From assembly GCA_016207985.1 (NCBI GenBank), contig JACQYX010000228.1:1-8717 (forward strand): a stretch of DNA of 8,717 nt, read 5' to 3'. The notes under the pieces were generated by a model. That model worked only from the letters and a program-made list of their open reading frames with translations. It was not told the DNA's origin and did not search any database. The stretch comes from Ignavibacteriales bacterium (GTDB taxonomy: Bacteria > Bacteroidota > Ignavibacteria > UBA10030 > SZUA-254). Below are positions 1-6,238 of the stretch, piece after piece. How positions within the stretch are numbered: position 1 is the stretch's first letter; each line of letters begins with the position of its first letter. Both the position numbers and the translations under genes were made by a program.

Positions 1-793
1 CCAGGTGATTGGTTTTGACGGAGTTCCTCAAGCAGGAGATAGTCTCATAGTTATGGAGAACGAACGCGAAGCTCGTGCGATAAGTCTCCGACGTACACAA
101 TTGAAACGTGAACAAGATTTCCGGTTGATTAGAAGCGTAACCCTCGATGATATTTCACAAAAAATTAAAGACGGTAAGATTAAAGAGCTAAAAGTTATAG
201 TCAAAGGCGATGTCGATGGCTCGGTAGGTGCTCTCTCAGACTCATTGATGAAGATTATGCATTCTGAAGTACGCGTTAATGTCATTCATCGTGCAGTTGG
301 CACGATCTCCGAGTCGGATGTGTTACTTGCAGCAGCATCGGGTGCAGTTATTATCGGTTTTCATGTCAGACCCAACTTGAACGCCCGCCGCTTGGCTGAA
401 CAAGAAAATGTTGATATACGATTATACAACATTATTTATGATGCCATTGATGATGTGAAAAAGGCGTTAGAAGGATTACTATCGCCTGAGAAGAAAGAAG
501 AGATCACCGCTACAATCGAAGTAAGAGATGTTTTCAAAGTACCAAAAGTTGGAACTGTTGCAGGATGTTCAGTACAGGATGGCAAGATTGTACGGGGAAA
601 TAAGGTCCGTCTGATTCGCGATGGTATCATTATATTCGAAGGAGGGATTTCCTCACTAAAACGCTTCAAGGATGATGTTCGCGAAGTTGAATCAGGTTTT
701 GAATGTGGAATTGGGTTAGACGGCTTCAACGATATCAAGGTTGGTGATACGATAGAAGCGTATAAAATTGTTGAAACAATGCGTAAGTTATAA
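1..793 (+). CDS. infB: Translation initiation factor IF-2, C-terminal part (5' end outside window)
   Basis: This is the C-terminal ~264 residues of IF-2, the GTPase that places initiator fMet-tRNA on the 30S subunit and promotes 70S joining. The frame is open to the left edge (first full codon at base 2), so the GTPase domain lies outside. Seen here: the end of domain II (GVPQAGD, about residues 7-13 of the fragment), the linker with REARAISLRR and LKREQDFR, domain III with KGDVDGSVGAL (about 68-78) and VIHRAVGTISESDVLLA, and C-terminal domain IV, which binds fMet-tRNA, with VFKVPKVGTVAGC (about 177-189) and the closing SLKRFKDDVREV, FNDIKVGDTIEAY. No indels are evident against the family pattern. 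It heads the rbfA-ribF-rpsO-pnp operon, with rbfA starting 13 nt after its TAA stop. The GTG at base 5 is internal, not a start. Confidence 0.97.
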   Translation, partial: QVIGFDGVPQAGDSLIVMENEREARAISLRRTQLKREQDFRLIRSVTLDDISQKIKDGKIKELKVIVKGDVDGSVGALSDSLMKIMHSEVRVNVIHRAVGTISESDVLLAAASGAVIIGFHVRPNLNARRLAEQENVDIRLYNIIYDAIDDVKKALEGLLSPEKKEEITATIEVRDVFKVPKVGTVAGCSVQDGKIVRGNKVRLIRDGIIIFEGGISSLKRFKDDVREVESGFECGIGLDGFNDIKVGDTIEAYKIVETMRKL

Positions 794-800
794 AAAGGAT
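794..800 (+). promoter_or_regulatory. Ribosome binding site of rbfA
   Basis: AAAGGAT lies about 7 nt upstream of the ATG at 807, just after the infB stop. It fixes the rbfA start at 807 rather than at the in-frame TTG at 768, which lies inside infB. Confidence 0.7.
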
Positions 801-806
801 GATAAA

Positions 807-1166
807 ATGTCATTACGGACAGATAAAGTTGCATCCCTCATCAAAGAGGAAGTTGGTATGTTTCTCACTCGTGAATATCGTGATCCAGGCTATGGATTCA
901 TTACTGTGACAGATGTTCATATAACACCGGATCTTCGGATCGCAAAGATATATGTGAGCATCATGGGTTCATCAGAAGTAAAAGTGATGACACTTCAAAT
1001 GCTCGAAAATCATAAAGGTGAGATTCGATCTTTCATTGGCTCACATTTGAGGTTAAAGTTTACACCCTCAATTCAATTTTATGTAGATGAAACTCTGGAT
1101 CGTGTCGATAGGATTGATCAGCTTATTAAGCAGATCCATAAAGATGATGATATAAAACCTCGATGA
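807..1166 (+). CDS. rbfA: 30S ribosome-binding factor A (RbfA)
   Basis: RbfA is a small KH-like protein that binds the 30S subunit and helps mature the 5' end of 16S rRNA, also in cold adaptation. The 119 residues (MSLRTDKVASLIKEEV...) span the whole domain: the N-terminal helix with LIKEEVGMFL, the strand FITVTDVHITPDLRIAKIYVSI (middle part, about 30-51), and the family signature region IRSFIGSHLRLKFTPSIQF followed by the D-E-T-L-D-R-V-D-R-I helix (about 73-103). The length is normal. The start is set by the AAAGGAT ribosome site and by the conserved N-terminus. The stop TGA at 1164-1166 overlaps an ATG at 1163 (ATGA). This implies a translationally coupled downstream gene, normally truB. 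Confidence 0.95.
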   Translation: MSLRTDKVASLIKEEVGMFLTREYRDPGYGFITVTDVHITPDLRIAKIYVSIMGSSEVKVMTLQMLENHKGEIRSFIGSHLRLKFTPSIQFYVDETLDRVDRIDQLIKQIHKDDDIKPR

Positions 1167-1201
1167 ATATCATAACAAAAGATAAAACATACAAGCAATG
1201 A
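1163..1201 (+). pseudogene. 12-codon ORF in the truB position; possible remnant of truB
   Basis: A 12-codon reading frame (MNIITKDKTYKQ, stop TGA) lies exactly between rbfA and ribF. Its ATG overlaps the rbfA stop as ATGA (1163-1166), and its TGA overlaps the ribF start as ATGA (1198-1201). In most bacteria, truB (tRNA pseudouridine-55 synthase, about 230-300 residues) sits here. None of the TruB catalytic motifs is present. The N-terminal MNIITKD resembles the short leader I would expect before the LLxDKPxGxTSF motif of TruB, but that resemblance is from memory. What is seen is the double overlap and the missing gene. That this is truB with about 700 bases removed is inference. A chance short ORF or a small coupling peptide are alternatives. 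Confidence 0.45.
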
Positions 1202-1941
1202 TCATTGTCCGTTCAATCGAAGAAATCCATTTTAATAACAATTCAGTCATAACGTTTGGTACATTTGACGGTGTTCATCGAGGCCATCAGTCAATTATTA
1301 AGGAACTTGTAGAGCAAGCAAAAGATAATAACTGCCGAAGCGTCTTGGTTACTTTCGAACCACACCCAAGAGAAATTGTCGGAAAAGGTCCGGTATTTTT
1401 ATTAACGACCCTTGATGAACGACTAAAAATAATAGAACAATTAGGAGTGGATTTCGTTCTGGTTTTTGAATTTACTCATCAGTTTTCTTTACAATCTGCA
1501 CATGAGTTTTATGAAAAATATATTGTTAACGGTATCGGCGTGCATAAAGTCGTTGTTGGCTACGACCATACTTTGGGGCATGACCGTAAATCGAAGGTCG
1601 ATGAGCTTTGTAAAATGGGACTTGAATTCGGATTTGATGTTGAGATCATCAAACCGGTATCCTATGAAAATGATACTATCAGCAGTTCGAAGATTAGAAA
1701 TTTAATTTCAAAAGGTGAAGTCGATCGTGCGGCTTTATATTTGGACAGATATTATTCAATAGAAGGCAAAGTTGTTGAAGGAGATCGTCGCGGAGCCGAG
1801 TTGGGTTTTCCAACCGCCAATATCCAAGAACAATATATGAATAAACTTGTACCAGCAGATGGGGTATATTGCGTAGCTATTGAATTTGAAAATCAAAAAA
1901 CGTACGGAATGCTTAATATAGGCGTTCGACCGAAGAATTAA
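1198..1941 (+). CDS. ribF: Bifunctional riboflavin kinase/FMN adenylyltransferase, kinase domain disrupted
   Basis: RibF converts riboflavin to FMN (kinase, C-terminal) and FMN to FAD (adenylyltransferase, N-terminal) in the cytoplasm. The N-terminal domain is intact: FGTFDGVHRGH (20-30, nucleotidyltransferase HxGH-type loop), FEPHPRE (53-59), GYDHTLGHDR (121-130) and ISSSKIR (161-167). The kinase domain begins normally with GDRRGAELGFPTANI (195-209, nucleotide-binding PTAN), ADGVY and NIGVRP (240-245). The frame then ends after two more codons, giving 247 residues against about 300-320 in the family. The usual continuation (PTF..., the catalytic Glu in the ExHxxDF strand, and the LYG and F-R-E-KF segments) is absent. 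The expected C-terminal end follows in another frame (1932-2006). FAD synthetase activity might survive in the first ORF; kinase activity should not. There is no Shine-Dalgarno before the ATG, consistent with coupling through the 1198-1201 ATGA overlap. Confidence 0.9.
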   Translation: MIIVRSIEEIHFNNNSVITFGTFDGVHRGHQSIIKELVEQAKDNNCRSVLVTFEPHPREIVGKGPVFLLTTLDERLKIIEQLGVDFVLVFEFTHQFSLQSAHEFYEKYIVNGIGVHKVVVGYDHTLGHDRKSKVDELCKMGLEFGFDVEIIKPVSYENDTISSSKIRNLISKGEVDRAALYLDRYYSIEGKVVEGDRRGAELGFPTANIQEQYMNKLVPADGVYCVAIEFENQKTYGMLNIGVRPKN

Positions 1942-2006
1942 TTACTCAACTAAAAAGTGATCGCAGTGAATGTATGAAACTTTTCACCGAATCACCATCA
2001 ATTTAG
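1932..2006 (+). pseudogene. ribF: Detached C-terminal end of ribF in a shifted frame
   Basis: Reading from base 1932, in a frame different from the upstream ribF ORF, gives 24 residues beginning EELITQLKSDRSE and ending at TAG 2004-2006. This matches the last helix of RibF proteins (typically SLEELxxQIxxD...A). The stop falls 18 nt before rpsO, directly ahead of its strong ribosome site, which is the spacing expected of the true end of ribF. The junction with NIGVRP implies a missing stretch of roughly 45 codons, of length 3n+1. The frame relation is seen directly; the size is estimated from family length. Confidence 0.7.
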
Positions 2007-2010
2007 TATA

Positions 2011-2017
2011 AAAGGAG
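2011..2017 (+). promoter_or_regulatory. Strong ribosome binding site of rpsO
   Basis: AAAGGAG lies 7 nt before the ATG at 2025. It is the best Shine-Dalgarno match in the window and fits the high expression of a ribosomal protein. Confidence 0.8.
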
Positions 2018-2024
2018 AAAACAA

Positions 2025-2294
2025 ATGCCAATAACAAAAGAACAAAAACAAGAAATCATGACGAAGTATGGAAAATCTCCTTCGGATTCCGGATCACCCG
2101 AAGTTCAGATAGCCATACTAACGAATCGAATAAATGAGCTATCGACGCATTTCGGGAAAAACGTGAAAGATCATCATTCCCGGATGGGCTTACTTAAAAT
2201 GGTAGGTAAACGTCGCCGGTTGCTCGAATATCTTCAGAAAAAAAATATCGAAAGATATAGGAAAATAATTCAAGAACTAGATTTACGTAAGTAA
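2025..2294 (+). CDS. rpsO: 30S ribosomal protein S15
   Basis: S15 is a primary binder of the 16S rRNA central domain (helices 20-22) and forms a subunit bridge with 23S rRNA. The 89 residues equal the family's usual length. Diagnostic stretches: [18 protein letters not shown] (about 16-33), INELSTHF, the rRNA-binding [23 protein letters not shown] (around 48-70) and the C-terminal [13 protein letters not shown]. All key basic and His residues are present. It lies between ribF and pnp as in most bacteria, 37 nt before pnp. Those 37 nt show no clear hairpin, so an RNase III-type processing stem as in E. coli is not evident. Confidence 0.98.
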   Translation: MPITKEQKQEIMTKYGKSPSDSGSPEVQIAILTNRINELSTHFGKNVKDHHSRMGLLKMVGKRRRLLEYLQKKNIERYRKIIQELDLRK

Positions 2295-2331
2295 ATATTT
2301 CAATTAATAAAAAGAAGTTGGGGAAAAAGAA

Positions 2332-3951
2332 ATGGTAATAAAAAAAGAAATGGAAATCGGCGGGAGAGTATTCTCGCTGGAAACAGGAAAGTACGCAAAA
2401 CAAGCCGACGGTGCCGTGATGGTGAAATACGGCGACACAATGGTACTGGCAACTGTTGTTGCAAGTAAAGAAGTAGTGGAAGGTCAAGATTTTTTTCCGC
2501 TGCAAGTAGAATATCGTGAGAAAACGGCTGCGGCTGGTAAAATACCTGGTGGATTCTTCAAGCGTGAAGGTCGTCCCAATGAAAAAGAGATTCTATCCGC
2601 CCGGTTGATTGACCGACCGATTAGACCGATGTTCCCGGAAGGATTTAAAAGCGAAACACAAGTTATTCTTACTGTTTTATCTTCCGATCAAGAGAATGAT
2701 GCAGATTTCCTTGGGGCAGTAGGTGCTTCTTCAGCTTTAATGATCTCAGATATCCCATTCGATGGACCGATTGCCGAAGTACGGGTTGGTCGGATCGATG
2801 GCGAGCTTGTAATCAACCCAACATTCAGCCAGCTTGAGGGAAGCGACATCGATATCACCGTCGCAGGTACGAGTACTTCGATCGTCATGGTCGAGGGAGA
2901 AGCTAAAGAGACATCGGAGCAGGCGATTCTTGATGCACTCCGTTTTGCTCAAGATAATATAAAAAAGTTGTGTGACATCCAGATTGAGCTATGTAAAGAA
3001 TATTCCAGAAAGAAACGCGAGATTCCAGTCAATGCACTCAAGAATCAATTATTCGATAGTGTAGCGAAAATCGCACGAGAGCATATTCAGAAAGTTACCC
3101 ATCAGGTCTTGATCAAAGAAGAACGCAGCAAAATAAATGAAGAGATTTTTAATACTACTATCGATGAGCTGAAAAACGAGATAGCTTCTTTGAATCTCGT
3201 TCTCGATGATACGGATAAGGCGTTATTTCAGGAAAGTCCAGCCGCTTTTGTGGAATCGAAGAAAACTCTCGTTGCGGAAATTCTTCATGACGTAGAATAT
3301 GAAGAGATGAGAAAAATGATTTTAGAAGAAGGGAAACGACTCGATGGTCGAAGCGTTAAAGACATTCGTCCCATTTCTTGTGAAATCGGAATATTACCGC
3401 GCACACATGGATCAGCTCTATTTACGCGGGGCGAGATTCCAAGTCTCACCAATGCTACATTAGGTACAAAGATGGATGAACAAATCTTAGATGGTTTGCT
3501 GCCTGAAACCACAAAACGATTCATGCTTCAGTATAATTTCCCACCGTTCTCGACCGGTGAAGTCGGAAGGTTGGGCAGCACAGGCCGTCGAGAAATTGGC
3601 CATGGAAATCTTGCGGAAAGATCGATAAAAAATTTAATACCGTCAGAAGAAGAATTTCCTTACACTATCCGTGTTGTGTCCGATATTCTCGAATCAAATG
3701 GCTCGTCCTCGATGGCAACTGTTTGTGCGGGAACACTCGCGCTGATGGATGCAGGCGTACCGTTAAAAAAACCGATAGCCGGTATAGCGATGGGACTGAT
3801 AAAAGAAGGAGAGAAGATTGCAATTTTAAGCGATATACTTGGCAACGAAGATCATCTTGGTGATATGGATTTCAAAGTAACCGGAACCCGGGATGGTATC
3901 ACCGGTTTTCAGATGGATATTAAAAAGAGAAGGTCGTCTACATATACTTGA
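2332..3951 (+). CDS. pnp: Polyribonucleotide nucleotidyltransferase (PNPase), N-terminal part up to a frame break
   Basis: PNPase is the trimeric phosphorolytic 3'-5' exoribonuclease of the degradosome. This ORF carries both RNase PH-like cores and the helical domain between them. Core 1 has YGDTMVLATVV, IPGGFFKREGRP and LIDRPIRPMFP. Core 2 has RRLD-type EGKRLDGRSVKDIRPI, GRREIGHG (R419, R420, H424), the phosphate-binding NGSSSMA (S458-S460) and the metal ligands D507, D513, K515 in EDHLGDMDFK, equivalent to E. coli D486, D492, K494. Authentic coding ends at K531 (QMDIK, base 3924). The remaining 8 codons to TGA 3951 are out-of-frame. The conserved helix that should follow (E-I-M...AL-QA) is missing. 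FTRGETQ reads FTRGEIP here (367-370). The ATG at 2332 was chosen because MVIKKEMEIGGR matches the usual N-terminus; a GGGGAAA element lies at 2320-2326. Confidence 0.95.
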   Translation: MVIKKEMEIGGRVFSLETGKYAKQADGAVMVKYGDTMVLATVVASKEVVEGQDFFPLQVEYREKTAAAGKIPGGFFKREGRPNEKEILSARLIDRPIRPMFPEGFKSETQVILTVLSSDQENDADFLGAVGASSALMISDIPFDGPIAEVRVGRIDGELVINPTFSQLEGSDIDITVAGTSTSIVMVEGEAKETSEQAILDALRFAQDNIKKLCDIQIELCKEYSRKKREIPVNALKNQLFDSVAKIAREHIQKVTHQVLIKEERSKINEEIFNTTIDELKNEIASLNLVLDDTDKALFQESPAAFVESKKTLVAEILHDVEYEEMRKMILEEGKRLDGRSVKDIRPISCEIGILPRTHGSALFTRGEIPSLTNATLGTKMDEQILDGLLPETTKRFMLQYNFPPFSTGEVGRLGSTGRREIGHGNLAERSIKNLIPSEEEFPYTIRVVSDILESNGSSSMATVCAGTLALMDAGVPLKKPIAGIAMGLIKEGEKIAILSDILGNEDHLGDMDFKVTGTRDGITGFQMDIKKRRSSTYT

Positions 3952-4540
3952 CATTATGGAACAAACTATCAGAGAACCGAGGAAAGAAATATCTAAATAT
4001 GCACCTCGCTTGACTACTCTGAAAATACCTGTCGATCTCATTGGCTCGGTAATCGGTCCTGGTGGAAAAGTAATCCGGCAGATCGTGAAGGATACAGGTG
4101 CTGAAATTAATATTGAGGATGATGGTACCGTCGTGATTGCCTCGACTTTGGCTGAAGGAGCCGAGAAAGCTCAGGCAATGATCAATCGGTTGGTTGAAGT
4201 TCCAGCGGTTGGGAAAACGTACAAAGGAAAAGTAACTCGGATAATGGATTTCGGAGCGTTTGTTGAGTTTCTCCCCGGTAAAGAAGGTCTCGTTCATATA
4301 TCACATCTCGATGTTAATCGGGTGAATAAAGTTACCGATGTGGTCAATGTCGGAGATGAGATAGAAGTGAAACTCAGTAAGAGCGATGAAGAAGGACGTA
4401 ACAATCTTAGCCGCAAAGCCTTGATGCCCGGCTACGATGCTGAGAAAGAAGCTCAGAGAGATGGTGAACGGAAAAAATCCAATTTACACAGAAGAGAAGG
4501 TGAGCGCGGTGGAGGACACAATCGACCACATCGTCGTTAA
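3893..4540 (+). CDS. pnp: PNPase C-terminal part (KH and S1 RNA-binding domains), separated by a frame break
   Basis: This is the rest of pnp in the +1 frame relative to the upstream ORF. Genuine PNPase sequence starts at about base 3926 (REGRLHILDIMEQTI); the first 11 codons from the ATG at 3893 are an out-of-frame reading of core 2. Domains: the end of core 2 with REPRKEISKYAPR, a KH domain with the GxxG-type loop VIGPGGKVIR and INIEDDGTVVIAS, then an S1 domain with GKTYKGKVTRIMDFGAFVEF, PGKEGLVHIS and NNLSRKAL. A basic, glycine-rich tail (ERGGGHNRPHRR) ends the protein. No initiation site for a separate protein is obvious; ATG 3956 is possible but has no clear ribosome site. This piece alone would bind RNA but not degrade it. 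Restoring the break would give a protein of about 750 residues, slightly longer than E. coli PNPase (711). Confidence 0.9.
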   Translation: MVSPVFRWILKREGRLHILDIMEQTIREPRKEISKYAPRLTTLKIPVDLIGSVIGPGGKVIRQIVKDTGAEINIEDDGTVVIASTLAEGAEKAQAMINRLVEVPAVGKTYKGKVTRIMDFGAFVEFLPGKEGLVHISHLDVNRVNKVTDVVNVGDEIEVKLSKSDEEGRNNLSRKALMPGYDAEKEAQRDGERKKSNLHRREGERGGGHNRPHRR

Positions 4541-4557
4541 GAGAGAATCATTAAATG

Positions 4558-4599
4558 ATCCCGTGAGAATACGAACTATAAATCTCACGGGATTTTTTT
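4558..4599 (+). terminator. Intrinsic terminator of the infB-pnp operon
   Basis: A perfect 11-bp inverted repeat, ATCCCGTGAGA (4558-4568) and TCTCACGGGAT (4583-4593), encloses a 14-nt AT-rich loop and runs straight into seven T residues (4593-4599). It lies 17 nt after the pnp stop codon and before gpmI, so it separates the translation operon from the glycolytic gene. The arms are only partly T/A-flanked on the left, so termination is expected mainly on the + strand. Confidence 0.93.
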
Positions 4600-4640
4600 A
4601 TCGTGGATGTTTGTTATATGGATAAACGAAATGATATTAT

Positions 4641-6179
4641 ATGAGTACTAAAAACAAAGTTTTATTGATTATTCTTGATGGTTTCGGTCTCGGAAAGAAT
4701 CCGGAAGTCGATGCGATAGCACTTGCGACAAAACCTTACATAGATTTTATTTTCAGAACGTACCCATGGACATCAATCAGTGCATCGGGTGAGGATGTCG
4801 GATTACCGGTCGGGCAGATGGGAAATTCAGAAGTCGGTCATATGAATATCGGTGCCGGTCGGATTGTATGGCAGGAGATTACACGAATCGACCGTTCAAT
4901 TCGTATTGGTGAGTACTTTCATAACAAAGCATTTCTCGGAGCAGTTGAAAATGTAAAAAGGAATAATTCTTCCCTGCATTTAATAGGTTTGCTATCGGAT
5001 GGCGGTGTCCACAGTATGAACACACATCTTTATGCACTGCTCGAGTTAACACGACGGCATGAACTCAAGAAAGTTTTCATACACACATTACTCGATGGTC
5101 GTGATACACCTCCTGAATCTGGTGCAGGTTACATCCAAGAGTTACAAGATAAAATAAAAGAGATAGGTGTGGGTGAGATTTCAACCGTCATGGGTCGATA
5201 TTATGGGATGGATCGTGACACACGCTGGGAGCGTACCGAAAAAGCATACTCAGCTATAACAGAGGGAATAGGTATTCACTCGACAGATCCTGTTGAGGCG
5301 GTTAGATCTTCATACCAAAGTCAAGTCACCGATGAATTTGTGAAGCCAATTATAATATCAAAGAATGGTATACCAGTTGGACTTTTTAAAGATGGTGACT
5401 CATGCATCTTTTTCAACTTTCGAGCCGATCGAACACGCCAGTTAACACGGGCACTGATGGACAATCCGTTCGATAAATTCTCCAGGAGAATAAAATTAAA
5501 TCTCCAATTAGTGACAATGACACTTTATCATGAAGATTTTACTTTCCCTGTTGCGTTCCCACCACAAACCCTGACGAATACTCTTGGTGAAGTTATCTCC
5601 AACTTAGGAATGAAGCAGCTTCGACTCGCTGAGACAGAAAAGTACGCTCACGTTACATTCTTTTTTAACGGTGGAAGGGAAGAACAGTTTAAAGATGAAG
5701 ATCGGATCCTTGTACCCTCACCGAGGGGTGTCGCAACTTATGACCTTCAACCTGAGATGAGTGCACATGAAGTTACCGCTAAGGGGATTGATGCAATTTC
5801 ATCATTGAAATATGATTTTATCGTTATGAATTACGCTAACTGCGATATGGTGGGGCACTCTGGTAAAATGGATGCGGCGATCAAAGCTGTTGAAGTTATC
5901 AATGAATGCCTCGCTAAACTCATCCCTATCGGAATTAAGAATAAATACACAATCTTCCTCACAGCCGATCACGGAAATGCTGATAAAATGGTTGATGATA
6001 CAGGTGCGCCGCACACAGCTCACACTACCAATTTAGTACCCTTTATTTTTATCAAAGATGACTTTAAATCCTCATTAAACAGTGGAGGTAAACTTGCTGA
6101 TATAGCACCGACTATTCTCCAGATTATGGGCATTCCTAAGCCGATTGATATGGATGGAATTACGTTGATCCCTAGTTAA
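4641..6179 (+). CDS. gpmI: 2,3-bisphosphoglycerate-independent phosphoglycerate mutase
   Basis: This cytoplasmic, Mn-dependent enzyme interconverts 3- and 2-phosphoglycerate in glycolysis and gluconeogenesis. It has 512 residues, as usual for the family (about 510-515). Alkaline-phosphatase-fold metal and catalytic sites are all visible: ILDGFGLG (D13), the phosphoserine loop GQMGNSEVGH (S63), GGVHS, LLDGRDTPP, MGRYYGMDRD-RW, NFRADRTRQLTR, ETEKYAHVTFFFNGG, NCDMVGHSG, TADHGNAD and PHTAHTTN. A minor oddity is C in NYANCDMVGH, where P or G is common. The start at 4641 gives the conserved NKVLLIILDG N-terminus. No good Shine-Dalgarno precedes it, and an 8-codon ORF (4618-4644) overlaps it as ATGA. 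It begins 41 nt after the terminator, so it probably has its own promoter; I could not identify one. It converges with bshC, with 51 nt between the stops. Confidence 0.97.
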   Translation: MSTKNKVLLIILDGFGLGKNPEVDAIALATKPYIDFIFRTYPWTSISASGEDVGLPVGQMGNSEVGHMNIGAGRIVWQEITRIDRSIRIGEYFHNKAFLGAVENVKRNNSSLHLIGLLSDGGVHSMNTHLYALLELTRRHELKKVFIHTLLDGRDTPPESGAGYIQELQDKIKEIGVGEISTVMGRYYGMDRDTRWERTEKAYSAITEGIGIHSTDPVEAVRSSYQSQVTDEFVKPIIISKNGIPVGLFKDGDSCIFFNFRADRTRQLTRALMDNPFDKFSRRIKLNLQLVTMTLYHEDFTFPVAFPPQTLTNTLGEVISNLGMKQLRLAETEKYAHVTFFFNGGREEQFKDEDRILVPSPRGVATYDLQPEMSAHEVTAKGIDAISSLKYDFIVMNYANCDMVGHSGKMDAAIKAVEVINECLAKLIPIGIKNKYTIFLTADHGNADKMVDDTGAPHTAHTTNLVPFIFIKDDFKSSLNSGGKLADIAPTILQIMGIPKPIDMDGITLIPS

Positions 6180-6226
6180 ATAGTGTGTCCTGCATGGTTA
6201 TCTGAAAATGCGAGCGAAATATCTTT

Positions 6227-6238
6227 CAACCTAGGTTG
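6227..6238. repeat. 12-bp perfect palindrome at the bshC stop codon
   Basis: CAACCTAGGTTG is its own reverse complement and contains the bshC stop codon (CTA at 6231-6233 on +). It has no loop and no T tract, so it is not an intrinsic terminator. No clear terminator was seen in the 51-nt gap between gpmI and bshC. The palindrome may be chance. Confidence 0.5.

Noticed and set aside
768..806. Upstream TTG start for rbfA giving a 132-residue protein
   Set aside because: It lies inside infB, the extra residues do not fit the family, and a good ribosome site precedes ATG 807.
436..834. Antisense ORF opposite the infB end, and similar long antisense ORFs opposite pnp and gpmI
   Set aside because: Their translations resemble no protein family and mirror the codons of well-supported genes on the other strand.
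3893..3951. Programmed ribosomal frameshift in pnp at the A-run (TTAAAAAG)
   Set aside because: A +1 shift would rejoin the frames but still leave out about 16 conserved residues, and no X-XXY-YYZ heptamer or downstream stimulatory structure suits a +1 event. Sequence loss explains both facts.
4618..4644. Eight-codon ORF (MDKRNDII) overlapping the gpmI start by ATGA
   Set aside because: No ribosome site and no family content; such short ORFs arise by chance, though it might influence gpmI translation.
6180..6230. Bidirectional terminator between the convergent gpmI and bshC genes
   Set aside because: No GC-rich stem followed by a T run on either strand; only a loopless 12-bp palindrome at 6227-6238.
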